From contig JAEWYP010000007.1 of assembly GCA_023395615.1 (NCBI GenBank), positions 1 to 64,000 of the forward strand: a stretch of 64,000 bases of DNA, given 5' to 3'. The translations under genes were made by a program, and so were the position numbers. The notes under the pieces were generated by a model, which was not told the DNA's origin, did not search any database, and worked only from the letters and a program-made list of their open reading frames with translations. The DNA is from Bacillota bacterium. Its GTDB lineage: Bacteria > Bacillota > Clostridia > Christensenellales > Aristaeellaceae. Positions 26,348 through 35,126 of this stretch are shown here, piece by piece; position 1 is the stretch's first letter, and every line of letters starts with the position of its first letter.

Positions 26348-28063
26348 TTATTCTACATCCTGCAGGGCATCGTAACCTTCTTCTCCGGTACGGACCTTCA
26401 CCACATTTTCCACGTCGTAAACGAAGATTTTGCCATCGCCGATATGCCCGGTGTACAGCGCGGCTTTCGCGGTTTCAATCACCGTACGAACCGGAATCTT
26501 GCATACTACGATCTCCACTTCAATCTTCGGCAACAGGGTAGTTTCCATCTCAACACCGCGATAGTATTCCGGACGGCCTTTCTGCATTCCGCAGCCCAGT
26601 ACCTGGGTAACAGTCATACCGGTCACGCCGATCCCGTCCATTGCGGTCTTGAGCGTCTCAAACATGCTCTGCTTGGTGATAATCGCCACCTTGCTGATCT
26701 TCGTGCCATCCGCGCAGGGTTTGGATTGATCCACTACCGGCACAGCCTGATGGACAGGCACAGCGGGCGTAACAGTCTCCTGTAAGACGCCGATGGGGAT
26801 TTCGCCCTGGCTGAGCATGGGCATAAAGTCCGCATAGCTGCTGATCAGTCCGTGCTCCTCAATATCCAGACCGCGGACTTCTTCCGTGGCGGATACGCGC
26901 AGCCCCACAGTTTTCTTAATCACCCAGAACACGACGGCCATCGTGACCACCACATAAGCCAGCACGGAGGCAACACCCAAAGCCTGTACGCCCAGCATGT
27001 GGAACCCGCCGCCGTAGAACAAGCCGCCGTTTGTGGCGAACAGACCCACCATCAGGGTGCCACCCGCGCCGCACAGACCGTGCACCGCAATCGCGCCGAC
27101 CGGATCGTCAATCTTCACAACCTTGTCAATAAACTCAACGCCGAACACCACCAGGAAACCGGCGATCAGGCCGATAAAGAACGCGCCTACGGGATCCACC
27201 GCGTCGCAACCCGCGGTAATGGCTACGAGACCGGCCAACGAGCCGTTCAGCGTCATCGAAACATCAGGCTTCTTATAGCGGATCCACGTAATGATCATCA
27301 CGGCGCAGGTAGCGGTTGCGGCGGCCAGGTTGGTCGTCATAAAGATATTGCCCGCCAGCGTCGCCGCAGCGCCTTCGATAGCCAGCGTGGAGCCGGGGTT
27401 GAAGCCGAACCATCCGAACCAGAGGATGAACACGCCCAGCGCGCCCAGCGTGAGGCTATGGCCGGGGAAAGCATGCGATTTACCGTCTTTGTCATACTTG
27501 CCGATACGGGGCCCGAGCATCGCAGCGCCTACCAGCGCCGCCGTGCCGCCTACCATGTGAACCGCAGTCGAACCGGCAAAGTCATGGAAGCCAAGTTGAG
27601 CCAGCCAGCCGCCGCCCCAGATCCAGTGGCCGCTGATCGGATAAATAACAAGAGAAATAATGGCCGAATAAATACAATAGCTGATAAATTTCGTGCGTTC
27701 GGCCATCGCGCCGCTCACAATGGTCGCGGCGGTAGCCGCGAATACGGTCTGGAACATCACGAAAGTAAATTTGGAGAGGTTCGCCGGAATGGAAAACATG
27801 TCGCCGCTCATCAGCAGGCTGAACGAACCGATCAGACCGCCGTTGTCTTTGCCGAACATGAGGGAAAAACCGATGACCCAGAACACCACCGACCCGATCG
27901 CAAAGTCCATCAGGTTTTTCATGATGATGTTGCCGGCATTCTTGGCCCTTGTAAAGCCGGTTTCCACCATTGCGAAACCTGCCTGCATGAAGAAAACCAG
28001 CGCGGTAGCGACCAGTACCCAGACGGTGTCCAGGCTTGATACGGTTGATACGATCGACTCCAT
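26348..28063 (-). CDS. amt: Ammonium transporter with C-terminal PII (GlnK-like) domain
   Basis: A 571-residue fusion. Residues 1 to about 410 are an 11-helix Amt/Rh ammonium channel (FFMQAGFAMVETGFTRAKN, FAGSTAVHMVGG, WFGFNPGST). After a linker of about 35 residues, residues 445-565 are a PII signalling domain with KVAIITKQSMFETLK, the T-loop (RGVEMETTLLPK) and B-loop (TGHIGDGKIFVYDV). Separate GlnK proteins plug Amt channels when nitrogen is plentiful; the fusion puts plug and channel on one chain. The usual uridylylated tyrosine of the T-loop is methionine here. GGAGGAG precedes the ATG. It lies downstream of glutamine synthetase, behind a heavily structured leader. Confidence 0.95.
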   Translation of the reverse strand: MESIVSTVSSLDTVWVLVATALVFFMQAGFAMVETGFTRAKNAGNIIMKNLMDFAIGSVVFWVIGFSLMFGKDNGGLIGSFSLLMSGDMFSIPANLSKFTFVMFQTVFAATAATIVSGAMAERTKFISYCIYSAIISLVIYPISGHWIWGGGWLAQLGFHDFAGSTAVHMVGGTAALVGAAMLGPRIGKYDKDGKSHAFPGHSLTLGALGVFILWFGWFGFNPGSTLAIEGAAATLAGNIFMTTNLAAATATCAVMIITWIRYKKPDVSMTLNGSLAGLVAITAGCDAVDPVGAFFIGLIAGFLVVFGVEFIDKVVKIDDPVGAIAVHGLCGAGGTLMVGLFATNGGLFYGGGFHMLGVQALGVASVLAYVVVTMAVVFWVIKKTVGLRVSATEEVRGLDIEEHGLISSYADFMPMLSQGEIPIGVLQETVTPAVPVHQAVPVVDQSKPCADGTKISKVAIITKQSMFETLKTAMDGIGVTGMTVTQVLGCGMQKGRPEYYRGVEMETTLLPKIEVEIVVCKIPVRTVIETAKAALYTGHIGDGKIFVYDVENVVKVRTGEEGYDALQDVE

Positions 28064-28089
28064 TGCTTCTCCTCCTTATTTTGGGTATT

Positions 28090-28289
28090 AAAAAACAAGC
28101 CTGCCATTCGCTCATCGTTGAACGATGGTTTGCCGTCTGAGGAATCGCTTTCCGGTCACGGCTCAAGCTTGTTCTTTGATCCAAAGATAGTGGGGAGCGC
28201 CACATCGTTGTGCGCTCCGGATGGGGCATCCGTCAGCCCCGCGACTTTCTTCACGGAAGTGGGCGCATGGCCTTCTTCCGTGAAGAAAG
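28090..28289 (-). promoter_or_regulatory. Structured intergenic RNA / leader upstream of amt, ending in a T-run
   Basis: Read on the minus strand from glnN to amt, this region has successive hairpins: CTTTCTTCACGGAA/TTCCGTGAAGAAAG (28245-28258 with 28276-28289), GGGGC/GCCCC (28223-28240), an 11-pair stem around TCGT (28194-28218), CTTTG/CAAAG (28174-28186), then a branched element closed by AACAAGC/GCTTGTT (28167-28173 with 28094-28100) that contains GCCGT/ACGGC and CATCGTT/AACGATG stems and is followed directly by TTTTTT (28090-28095). The last part looks like a terminator-type expression platform about 30 bases before the amt start. I could not match it to a known riboswitch. Confidence 0.55.
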
Positions 28290-28326
28290 CGTTCGGTTAA
28301 CGTGCCGGATTCGGCAACGCATCCGA

Positions 28327-30417
28327 TTATACGTACATCAGAATATCCTGATAGGTAGGCATAGGCCAGTACTTCTTGGCCACAACGCCTTCCAGCGCGT
28401 CCGCGTGTTTACGCAGCTCTGTCATAGCGGCGATAATCGCATCCCGGCAGTAAGTGGCCTGCTCAAGCATGCCTTTTTCGCTGTTCTGTCCGGCGATCGC
28501 CTTGTCCAGCGATTCAATCGACATATACAGGGCGTCGGTTTGCGCGCTCAGCTTGGTCAGGATCGCTTCTTCGGCTTTCAGAGAGATCGCGCTGGAAACG
28601 CTCTTTTTCAGTTCCGCTTCCTTAGCTACTTCCTTGGTGTATTCCAGCACGGCGGGCAGGATCATCCTGCGGGCCATATCGGACATGCACGCCGCCTCAA
28701 TATTGATCACTTTTACGTAATTTTCCAGCTTGATCTCGTAACGGCTGTGCACTTCGGACTCGGAGAATACGCCGTGTTTGATAAACAGGTCGATATTCTT
28801 CTTGGCGATGTAGCTGGGCAGCGCGTCCACAGTCGTTTTGAGGTTCAGCAGACCGCGTTTTTCCGCCTCAGTGATCCAGGCGGGGTCATAACCGTTGCCA
28901 TTGAAGATAATCCGTTTATGCTCGCGCAGCACACGGCGGATCAGGGTGTTAAGGGCCGCGGTAAAGTCCGTCGCCTTTTCCAGCTCATCGGCAAAGTTGC
29001 CAAGGCTTTCGGCGATGATGGTGTTCAGCACCACGTTCGGGCCGCTGATCGACTGGGAAGAACCCAGACTGCGGAATTCAAACTTGTTGCCGGTAAACGC
29101 GAAGGGCGACGTACGGTTGCGGTCCGTAGTATCTTTGGGGAACTTGGGCAGGATGTGCACGCCCAACCGCATCTGTTCGCGTTCACGGCTCTTATAAGCG
29201 CTCTCGTTCACGATGGATTCGATGATCGCATTCAGTTCTTCGCCCAGGAAAATGCTGATGATTGCGGGCGGGGCTTCGTTAGCGCCCAGACGATGGTCGT
29301 TGCCCGCATACGCGATGGATACGCGGAGCAGATCCTGATAATTATCGACCGCTTCAATCACGGCTGTAAGGAACAGCAGGAACTGTGCGTTTTCGTTGGG
29401 GGTATCACCCGGCTCCAGCAGGTTGACGCCGGTATTGGTGGACATGGCGTAATTGTTGTGTTTGCCGCTGCCGTTGATTCCGTCGAAAGGCTTCTCGTGC
29501 AGCAAGCAGACCAAACCGTGCTTGTCCGCAACGCGTTTCATCATTTCCATGGCAAGCTGGTTATGATCTGCCGCGATATTCACGGTGGCAAACACCGGCG
29601 CCATTTCGTGCTGCGCGGGCGCAACTTCGTTATGCTCGGTCTTGCTGTAAACGCCCAGCTTCCACAGTTCTTCGTTCAGTTCCTTCATAAACCCGGCCAC
29701 ACGGGGACGGATCGCGCCGAAGTAATGATCGTCCAGTTCCTGGCCCTTGGGCGGCTTTGCGCCGAAAAGGGTACGGCCGGTGTTGATCAGGTCGGGGCGC
29801 TTTTTATAGTCTTCCTTGTCAATCAGAAAATATTCCTGCTCCGGGCCTACCGTGGGGAATACATGCTGCAAATCCTCGTTGCCGAATAGTTTCAGCACGC
29901 GCAGCGCCTGCTTGTTCAGCGCCTGCATGGAGCGAAGCAACGGAGTTTTCTTATCCAGCGCTTCGCCGCCGTAGCTGCAGAAAGCGGTAGGAATGCACAG
30001 TGTGCCTTCTTTAATGAAAGCGAAGCTGGTGGGGTCCCACGCGGTGTAGCCGCGGGCTTCGAACGTGGCGCGTAAACCGCCGCTGGGGAACGAGCTGGCA
30101 TCCGGCTCGCCGCGAACCAGTTCTTTGCCGCCAAACTCCAGCAAAACGCTTCCATCCGCTTTGGGGCTGATGAAAGAATCGTGTTTTTCAGCAGTAATGC
30201 CGGTCATCGGCTGGAACCAGTGCGTGTAATGGGTGGCGCCCATCTCAAGGGCCCAGTCCTTCATCGCGTTGGCGACCACGCTCGCGATCGCGGGGTCCAG
30301 CGAGCGCCCCTCTTCGGTCGTCCGTTTCAGGGCTTTGTAGGTTTCCTTGGGCAAGCGCTTCTGCATGACAGCGTCGTTGAATACGCACTCTCCAAACTTC
30401 TCGCAAGAATTTTTCAC
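28327..30417 (-). CDS. glnN: Type III glutamine synthetase (GSIII)
   Basis: A 696-residue glutamine synthetase of the long GSIII class, which condenses ammonium with glutamate using ATP. It is much longer than GSI (about 450 residues). The catalytic core has the metal and ATP motifs ([49 protein letters not shown]), and the C-terminal extension is the coiled, ring-stacking part typical of GSIII. The GTG start at 30417 has AGGAGGG 7 bases upstream. It is followed by the ammonium transporter-PII fusion, so uptake and assimilation of ammonium are encoded together. Confidence 0.96.
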   Translation of the reverse strand: MKNSCEKFGECVFNDAVMQKRLPKETYKALKRTTEEGRSLDPAIASVVANAMKDWALEMGATHYTHWFQPMTGITAEKHDSFISPKADGSVLLEFGGKELVRGEPDASSFPSGGLRATFEARGYTAWDPTSFAFIKEGTLCIPTAFCSYGGEALDKKTPLLRSMQALNKQALRVLKLFGNEDLQHVFPTVGPEQEYFLIDKEDYKKRPDLINTGRTLFGAKPPKGQELDDHYFGAIRPRVAGFMKELNEELWKLGVYSKTEHNEVAPAQHEMAPVFATVNIAADHNQLAMEMMKRVADKHGLVCLLHEKPFDGINGSGKHNNYAMSTNTGVNLLEPGDTPNENAQFLLFLTAVIEAVDNYQDLLRVSIAYAGNDHRLGANEAPPAIISIFLGEELNAIIESIVNESAYKSREREQMRLGVHILPKFPKDTTDRNRTSPFAFTGNKFEFRSLGSSQSISGPNVVLNTIIAESLGNFADELEKATDFTAALNTLIRRVLREHKRIIFNGNGYDPAWITEAEKRGLLNLKTTVDALPSYIAKKNIDLFIKHGVFSESEVHSRYEIKLENYVKVINIEAACMSDMARRMILPAVLEYTKEVAKEAELKKSVSSAISLKAEEAILTKLSAQTDALYMSIESLDKAIAGQNSEKGMLEQATYCRDAIIAAMTELRKHADALEGVVAKKYWPMPTYQDILMYV

Positions 30418-30467
30418 GTGCTGTCCCTCCTGTGTATTCTGGCCTTACAACCGTTGGAAATACGACA

Positions 30468-30507
30468 AACGGCGCTGATGGAATGCTAAACAATCCACAG
30501 CGCCGTT
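30468..30507 (-). promoter_or_regulatory. Hairpin in the glnN leader
   Basis: AACGGCGCTG (30468-30477) pairs perfectly with CAGCGCCGTT (30498-30507), lengthened inside by TGGA/TCCA. It lies in the untranslated leader between the promoter (30521-30549) and the start codon (30417). No strong T-run follows, so attenuation is possible but unproven. Confidence 0.5.
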
Positions 30508-30520
30508 GCTGTATGGGTGG

Positions 30521-30549
30521 AGTATATACCGCAAACCCGAACGTGTCAA
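30521..30549 (-). promoter_or_regulatory. glnN promoter
   Basis: Minus-strand TTGACA (30544-30549), 17-base spacer, TATACT (30521-30526), giving a leader of about 100 bases. Confidence 0.85.
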
Positions 30550-30600
30550 GCCCAAATCTGTATTTCGGTTGTATTTCACCGTCCCTGCGACGTACAGGGA

Positions 30601-32424
30601 TTAAGTCGTGGGGCTTACCGAAGGCGTGTCTGTTAGTGCGACGGGATCGGGCGTGGCGGTCGCGTCGGTTGGCGCGGCCAACGTCGGTACATTGGTTGGC
30701 GCGGCCGTTATCGGAGTTGCCGCTGCATCCGGCGCAGCAGACCCTTCCGGCGAAACCGTGGCATCCGGCGCGGTGGACGCATCTGTTGAAACCGTTGCGT
30801 TCTGTGCGGTGGGCAGCCCTACGTAAGGCAGGAACAGCAGGCCGCCTTTCACGCCCGCCTGCGCCAACAGCGCCTGTAACGTACTCTCGTCCATGTTGTC
30901 AAGCGAAATCGCGTTCGCCGTATCCACAGGGTCGAGGGTCCATTTACTCTTGGTTTTCCCGTTAAGCGTCATCTTAAGAACTTCCGGCAGCTGCTCGCTG
31001 GATACAGTAACGGTGATGTTGGCTTCGGTAGAAGCATTTTTTGCCTGGCCGCTGGTAAACACGCTGTCTGCCAGAACATCGACCGGCGGAAACACGACGT
31101 ACTCCGCCTGCTGATCCGCTGTCGGTGAAGTTGTTTCGTCCTGATCGTTCTCAGGCGTATATTCCGGAGCAAGCGAAAACTCAATATGTCGGGTCACCGT
31201 GTCCTTTCCCGACTCATCCGTACCCAACTTCTTTTCGCTGGTCAGGGTAAAGGCAGTTGAAAATGTTTTAGCTCCGGTTTCCGCACCCGACTGCGAATCC
31301 ACTTCGTACGTTTCGGTTCCCTGGGGCTCCCGAAGCAGCGTGCCCTGATATACAGTTGTCCCGGTCAGTGTGGAATAGGTCTGGTATTTCAGGCGGAGCA
31401 GACGCGTGTCCGTCTGCAGTTCCAGGGTATTCTCATCCGGCACATCGCCCTTGCCACGGCTGCGGTCATAACGGATCGTCGCTTTGCCGCCACGGCTGTC
31501 ATACAGCGGAAGCGCCAGGGAGAGCGCCAGCGTATCTCCCTTCAGGCTTACGGTACGAGAAATGGTAAGATCACTGTCGATCGGCAGCATATCGACCGTG
31601 TAAAAATAGTAGTTCTGCTGGGCCGGGTCCAAAAATTGCGAAATGTCTTCTTCCGGTAAAAGTGCTTTTAGGGCCTGAAGCATCGGCTCGTCGGCCAGCA
31701 AGTCCATCACCATCTGCTTCAGCTGCGCTTTAACAGCCGTGGCGGGTATGCTGTAGTCCACCTTCATAGTGGCTGTGCCATCCTCAGTCTTGTCAAGCAC
31801 GGCATCCTGCCGGTATCCCTCCAGCCAGAGATCAACCTTGGTTGAATACGGCTCCAGCAATTCCGACAGTTTCGCCGTATCCGCACCGATTACGCGATTG
31901 GCCAGCTTCAGCGCAAACGCCGTCAGCCCCGGCAAACTGGCCTGATTTACCAGATTCTTCGCCGCGCCGCCGATCGCCCCCGCCGCCTGCGCACCGTTCG
32001 CCGCAGTCGTCTCCGCCTGAGTATCCAGCGTATACCAACCGTCTCCCAGCAATGAGCTTGTCATTGCCAGCAGCCCTCCGCTCAGGGAAAATCCCGCTGT
32101 GCCCAGCGATTTCTCCCCGTCAGTAAAGGCAAGAGAAATGCGGTTTTCCGCAGTGACGTTTGTTGCCGCGTCCGGTCGTACATAAATATAACTCACATCA
32201 AAAGTTAACGGTTTAAGGGTTGTAAAGGCATCGCTCTCGCGCCCTGCCACAGCATCGGCTTCCACGGTCAGCGTACCCTGGAAGCCGCTTCCCGCTTCCA
32301 ATTGCTTTATCAGCTTCTGTTCCACCGTATAATCCAGGTTATCAGTCGTTTCCGCTACAGCGCAGGTTACGAACAGACCCGCCGCCATGACACATGCCAG
32401 CACGCGCTTCGCAAACCGTTTCAT
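30601..32424 (-). CDS. Large secreted protein of unknown function with Thr/Ala/Pro-rich tail
   Basis: A 607-residue exported protein that I do not recognise. A signal peptide covers residues 1-25 (MKRFAKRVLACVMAAG, probable cleavage at CAVA/ET). The body is beta-rich with alternating Thr/Asp/Leu segments and no catalytic motif. A short motif near residue 535 (NAISLDNMDESTLQALLA) is followed by a roughly 60-residue tail rich in Ala, Thr, Pro and Asp. The ATG at 32424 is 6 bases after AAAGGAGG, so the GTG at 32430 is not used. The neighbouring protein (32473-34134) has the same parts in another order; the two look like diverged duplicates. Confidence 0.75.
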   Translation of the reverse strand: MKRFAKRVLACVMAAGLFVTCAVAETTDNLDYTVEQKLIKQLEAGSGFQGTLTVEADAVAGRESDAFTTLKPLTFDVSYIYVRPDAATNVTAENRISLAFTDGEKSLGTAGFSLSGGLLAMTSSLLGDGWYTLDTQAETTAANGAQAAGAIGGAAKNLVNQASLPGLTAFALKLANRVIGADTAKLSELLEPYSTKVDLWLEGYRQDAVLDKTEDGTATMKVDYSIPATAVKAQLKQMVMDLLADEPMLQALKALLPEEDISQFLDPAQQNYYFYTVDMLPIDSDLTISRTVSLKGDTLALSLALPLYDSRGGKATIRYDRSRGKGDVPDENTLELQTDTRLLRLKYQTYSTLTGTTVYQGTLLREPQGTETYEVDSQSGAETGAKTFSTAFTLTSEKKLGTDESGKDTVTRHIEFSLAPEYTPENDQDETTSPTADQQAEYVVFPPVDVLADSVFTSGQAKNASTEANITVTVSSEQLPEVLKMTLNGKTKSKWTLDPVDTANAISLDNMDESTLQALLAQAGVKGGLLFLPYVGLPTAQNATVSTDASTAPDATVSPEGSAAPDAAATPITAAPTNVPTLAAPTDATATPDPVALTDTPSVSPTT

Positions 32425-32472
32425 AAACACCCTCCTTTACCCTGTACGGCCCTGTGGTCTTCCGGAGTTCTC

Positions 32473-34134
32473 TTACAGCGCGCCCAGCAGTGCTTCGAAC
32501 GCGGCGTAATCCTGATCCGTCATTCCGTCCTTCAGCAGCGCCCGGTCCTCCTCCGGTAGTGCGGCCATAGCCAGCACCATTTTGCCGGCCAGATTCTGGG
32601 CTGCCTCTGCCAGCAGGTTTTGCACTACCTCCGTATTCGCATTATCCAGATCGATGTTTGTCTCCGCAGACGGCACCGTGTATGTCTTCGTGCCTTCCGG
32701 TGACGAACCTACCAGATATTCCGTCCCGGCGCTTGGCGTCGCTGTCGCCTGCGGTGTATCCGTCGCAGTCGCTTCCGCATACTGCTGCAACGAGCTGGCG
32801 GGAACTGCTGAAGCCGTCGGTTCCGCAGCCTGCGAGGTCGTTGGGCTGGCGGCATTCGCATTTTCATCCGCTTTCAGGCCGCTACCGTCCCACGGTGCGA
32901 AAGTCCAGATCAATTCGGTCGCGGTTCCGTCGTTCCCTACAGTTTTACAATCCGCTGTGCCTGTAAGGGAGCAGGCATTGCCCGAAGGTGCGAACGTGAT
33001 GTCCGCCTCGGTTGAGGAACCGCCCGTCGTGGTTTCTCCATCTTCAATATGAGTGGTGTCGCTCCCCACCGTTCCTTTACAGCTCAGCGTGCCGTTTTCA
33101 TCCCGGCTGCCGGTCAGTTTTATCGTGGCTTCAACCGTATCGGTGATCTTATTACGTTTCAGGGTCGTTTCGGATTCGGACTGGATGGCAAGACGATCGC
33201 TTTTACTCTCCTGGGTAAGGTTCGCGGTGATAACGCGTTTGTCCGTTCCGCCGGATGTTTTTGATACTGAGAACTGATACAGGTCCTTGCGCTCCAGTCC
33301 GTTTGTCGTAAATGCCCACTGAAAGGCAACCTTACGTTTCGTTTTATCCGGCATGGCAGCGTTGCCTTTTAAATACACACACAGGTCCTGATGATCCACA
33401 TTTCGATACAGAGCGACGACAAACCCTTTTTCAAATGTCATCTGGGCGATTTCCGCCCGGTACGCATTGTCCATCCCACAGGCAAGCACCGCCCTCAACT
33501 GCTCTGTCAGGCTCTGGCTCTGTTCTGGAGTCAGTTTGGCTACAAGGCTGTAACTCCCTTTACCGATCCCTTTAATATTGTAGTTGGCCTTTTTCTCTGT
33601 TGTATAAGGCTGGATCGCATTCGTGAGCGCCTGATAGCATTGCTGCAACTCCGCCACCGCATCCAGCGCGGAAAAAGCAGAAGCAGGGTCGATCGCCGTA
33701 TCGTCCGCCTTTGGGTTCGTTTCCCCTGGGGCAGTCAGCAGATCGGCGGGTGGTTGTTTCGCCGACGTCAGGGTACGGTTGGGCAGTAAAGATGTCGTCA
33801 GGGTATATGCGCCGTTTTGAAGGCGTTCCGACCAGCTTGCAAGCGCTTGGCTGTCTATCGCGATCTGTGCGTCGGTTTGGCTGTCTGTCCCGGTAAAATT
33901 CAAAGCGGCGTTGACCGTTACATGTTTCAGCACGCCGTTAAGTAGCGTTACGGTCGCATCGTCATATGGAAGCAGCTTTTTAACCTCCAGCGAGGCCGCA
34001 AACTGTACCGTGGGCATATCCTTCAGCCAGCGGGACAGCGCCGTATCCAGCGCGGTAATGTCCGCCTGTGCGGGCAGGCAACATCCTGCGATGAGCACAA
34101 GGCATAAAACAATGGAAAGCAAACGTCTGGTCAA
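32473..34134 (-). CDS. Secreted or lipoprotein paralogue of the preceding gene, unknown function
   Basis: A 553-residue exported protein. The signal region contains LIAGC, a good lipobox, so it may be lipid-anchored; a second cysteine follows, and PAQA could instead be a type I cleavage site. The body resembles the 607-residue neighbour in composition and ends with an equivalent motif (NIDLDNANTEVVQNLLAEA), but here the Thr/Ala/Pro-rich linker comes before that motif. The start is TTG at 34134, supported by AGGAGG 7 bases upstream and by a TTGA overlap with the stop of the tRNA-dihydrouridine synthase gene. Function unknown. Confidence 0.75.
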   Translation of the reverse strand: MTRRLLSIVLCLVLIAGCCLPAQADITALDTALSRWLKDMPTVQFAASLEVKKLLPYDDATVTLLNGVLKHVTVNAALNFTGTDSQTDAQIAIDSQALASWSERLQNGAYTLTTSLLPNRTLTSAKQPPADLLTAPGETNPKADDTAIDPASAFSALDAVAELQQCYQALTNAIQPYTTEKKANYNIKGIGKGSYSLVAKLTPEQSQSLTEQLRAVLACGMDNAYRAEIAQMTFEKGFVVALYRNVDHQDLCVYLKGNAAMPDKTKRKVAFQWAFTTNGLERKDLYQFSVSKTSGGTDKRVITANLTQESKSDRLAIQSESETTLKRNKITDTVEATIKLTGSRDENGTLSCKGTVGSDTTHIEDGETTTGGSSTEADITFAPSGNACSLTGTADCKTVGNDGTATELIWTFAPWDGSGLKADENANAASPTTSQAAEPTASAVPASSLQQYAEATATDTPQATATPSAGTEYLVGSSPEGTKTYTVPSAETNIDLDNANTEVVQNLLAEAAQNLAGKMVLAMAALPEEDRALLKDGMTDQDYAAFEALLGAL

Positions 34135-35126
34135 TTTGGTTCCTCCTGTTCTGCCCGGGTGAAGAGCGCCTGTAAAAGCGATTTCTGCTCTTCCGTGGTA
34201 CCCGCGGTGTTCAAAACCCGTCGCATAACCGCCGCCCCGCGGACGCCTGCGATATAATGCCCGATATGCGTACGCATTTCCGTAACGGCCAGCCTTTCCC
34301 CTTTATAAGCCACCATACGGTCAATGTGTTCCAGTGCCATCGCCAGACGCTCCGCAGGTAAAACCTCTGTCTCCGTCTCGCCTGCAAGCCGCTCCCTGAT
34401 CCGGCGGAAAAGCCATGGGTTTCCCATTGCGCCGCGACCTGCCAGCAGTCCGGAACAACCGGTTTCCTCTAGCGCCCGTACCGCGTCATCCGGGGTAAAC
34501 ACATCGCCATTGGCAAGCACGGGAATGTCCACCTGTCGCGCGATGGCCGCAATTGCCAAGTAATCGGCATGGCCCCCATACATCTGCGCGCGTGTGCGGC
34601 CGTGAATGCAAATCCATTTCAGTCCCAGCGCCTCCGCAGCCTTCGCCAGCAGCAGCGCGTTCATGCTGTCCGCATCGTACCCCAGCCGTGTTTTCACTGT
34701 AACCGGCAGGAAGCTGTGCGTTTTTACCGCTTCCATAATTTTTACGGCCAGCTCCGGCGTGCGCAGAAGCGCGCTTCCTTCTCCACTCGAGGTCACTTTG
34801 CGGGCGGGGCAACCCATGTTCAGGTCAATCGAAGTGAATCGGCCCAGTTCGCAGGCGCGCGCGGCGGCTTCCGCCATTACCACTGGGTCCTTGCCAAACA
34901 GTTGCACCGCCGTGTTGTACTCCTCCGGCGCGGTTGACAGCAGAATCTGATAGGCAGGATTGTTGGGCTTGGCGCACATCCAGCCAACGGCGCTGACCAT
35001 CTCTGTGCAGGCATACTGCGCGCCCATTCGGTAGCACAAAACCCTCATTGGCTGGTCGGTCACACCCGCCATGGGCGCCAGTCCGATCAACGGAAGGGGG
35101 TTTACCATTTCCCGCAAGGTACTCAT
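34131..35126 (-). CDS. dus: tRNA-dihydrouridine synthase (DusB-like)
   Basis: A 331-residue FMN-dependent enzyme that reduces uridines in the tRNA D-loop. It has the N-terminal PLIGLAPMAGVTDQPMR flavin motif, the catalytic cysteine in NMGCPARKV, and ICIHGRTRAQMY in the barrel. The ATG at 35126 overlaps the stop of the upstream glycosidase gene (TCAT at 35123-35126 on the plus strand), so a longer frame reaching 35219 is not needed. A helical tail gives the DusB-like length. Its coupling to a glycosidase and secreted proteins has no obvious functional logic. Confidence 0.93.
   Translation of the reverse strand: MSTLREMVNPLPLIGLAPMAGVTDQPMRVLCYRMGAQYACTEMVSAVGWMCAKPNNPAYQILLSTAPEEYNTAVQLFGKDPVVMAEAAARACELGRFTSIDLNMGCPARKVTSSGEGSALLRTPELAVKIMEAVKTHSFLPVTVKTRLGYDADSMNALLLAKAAEALGLKWICIHGRTRAQMYGGHADYLAIAAIARQVDIPVLANGDVFTPDDAVRALEETGCSGLLAGRGAMGNPWLFRRIRERLAGETETEVLPAERLAMALEHIDRMVAYKGERLAVTEMRTHIGHYIAGVRGAAVMRRVLNTAGTTEEQKSLLQALFTRAEQEEPN

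Noticed and set aside
28100..28145. Possible c-di-GMP riboswitch because of GGCAAACC near a hairpin
   Set aside because: The downstream conserved part (GGACGCAAAGCC-type) and the tetraloop/receptor are missing, so the class cannot be claimed.
28210..29889. 559-residue plus-strand frame opposite glnN
   Set aside because: Shadow of GSIII; no start signal and no motifs.
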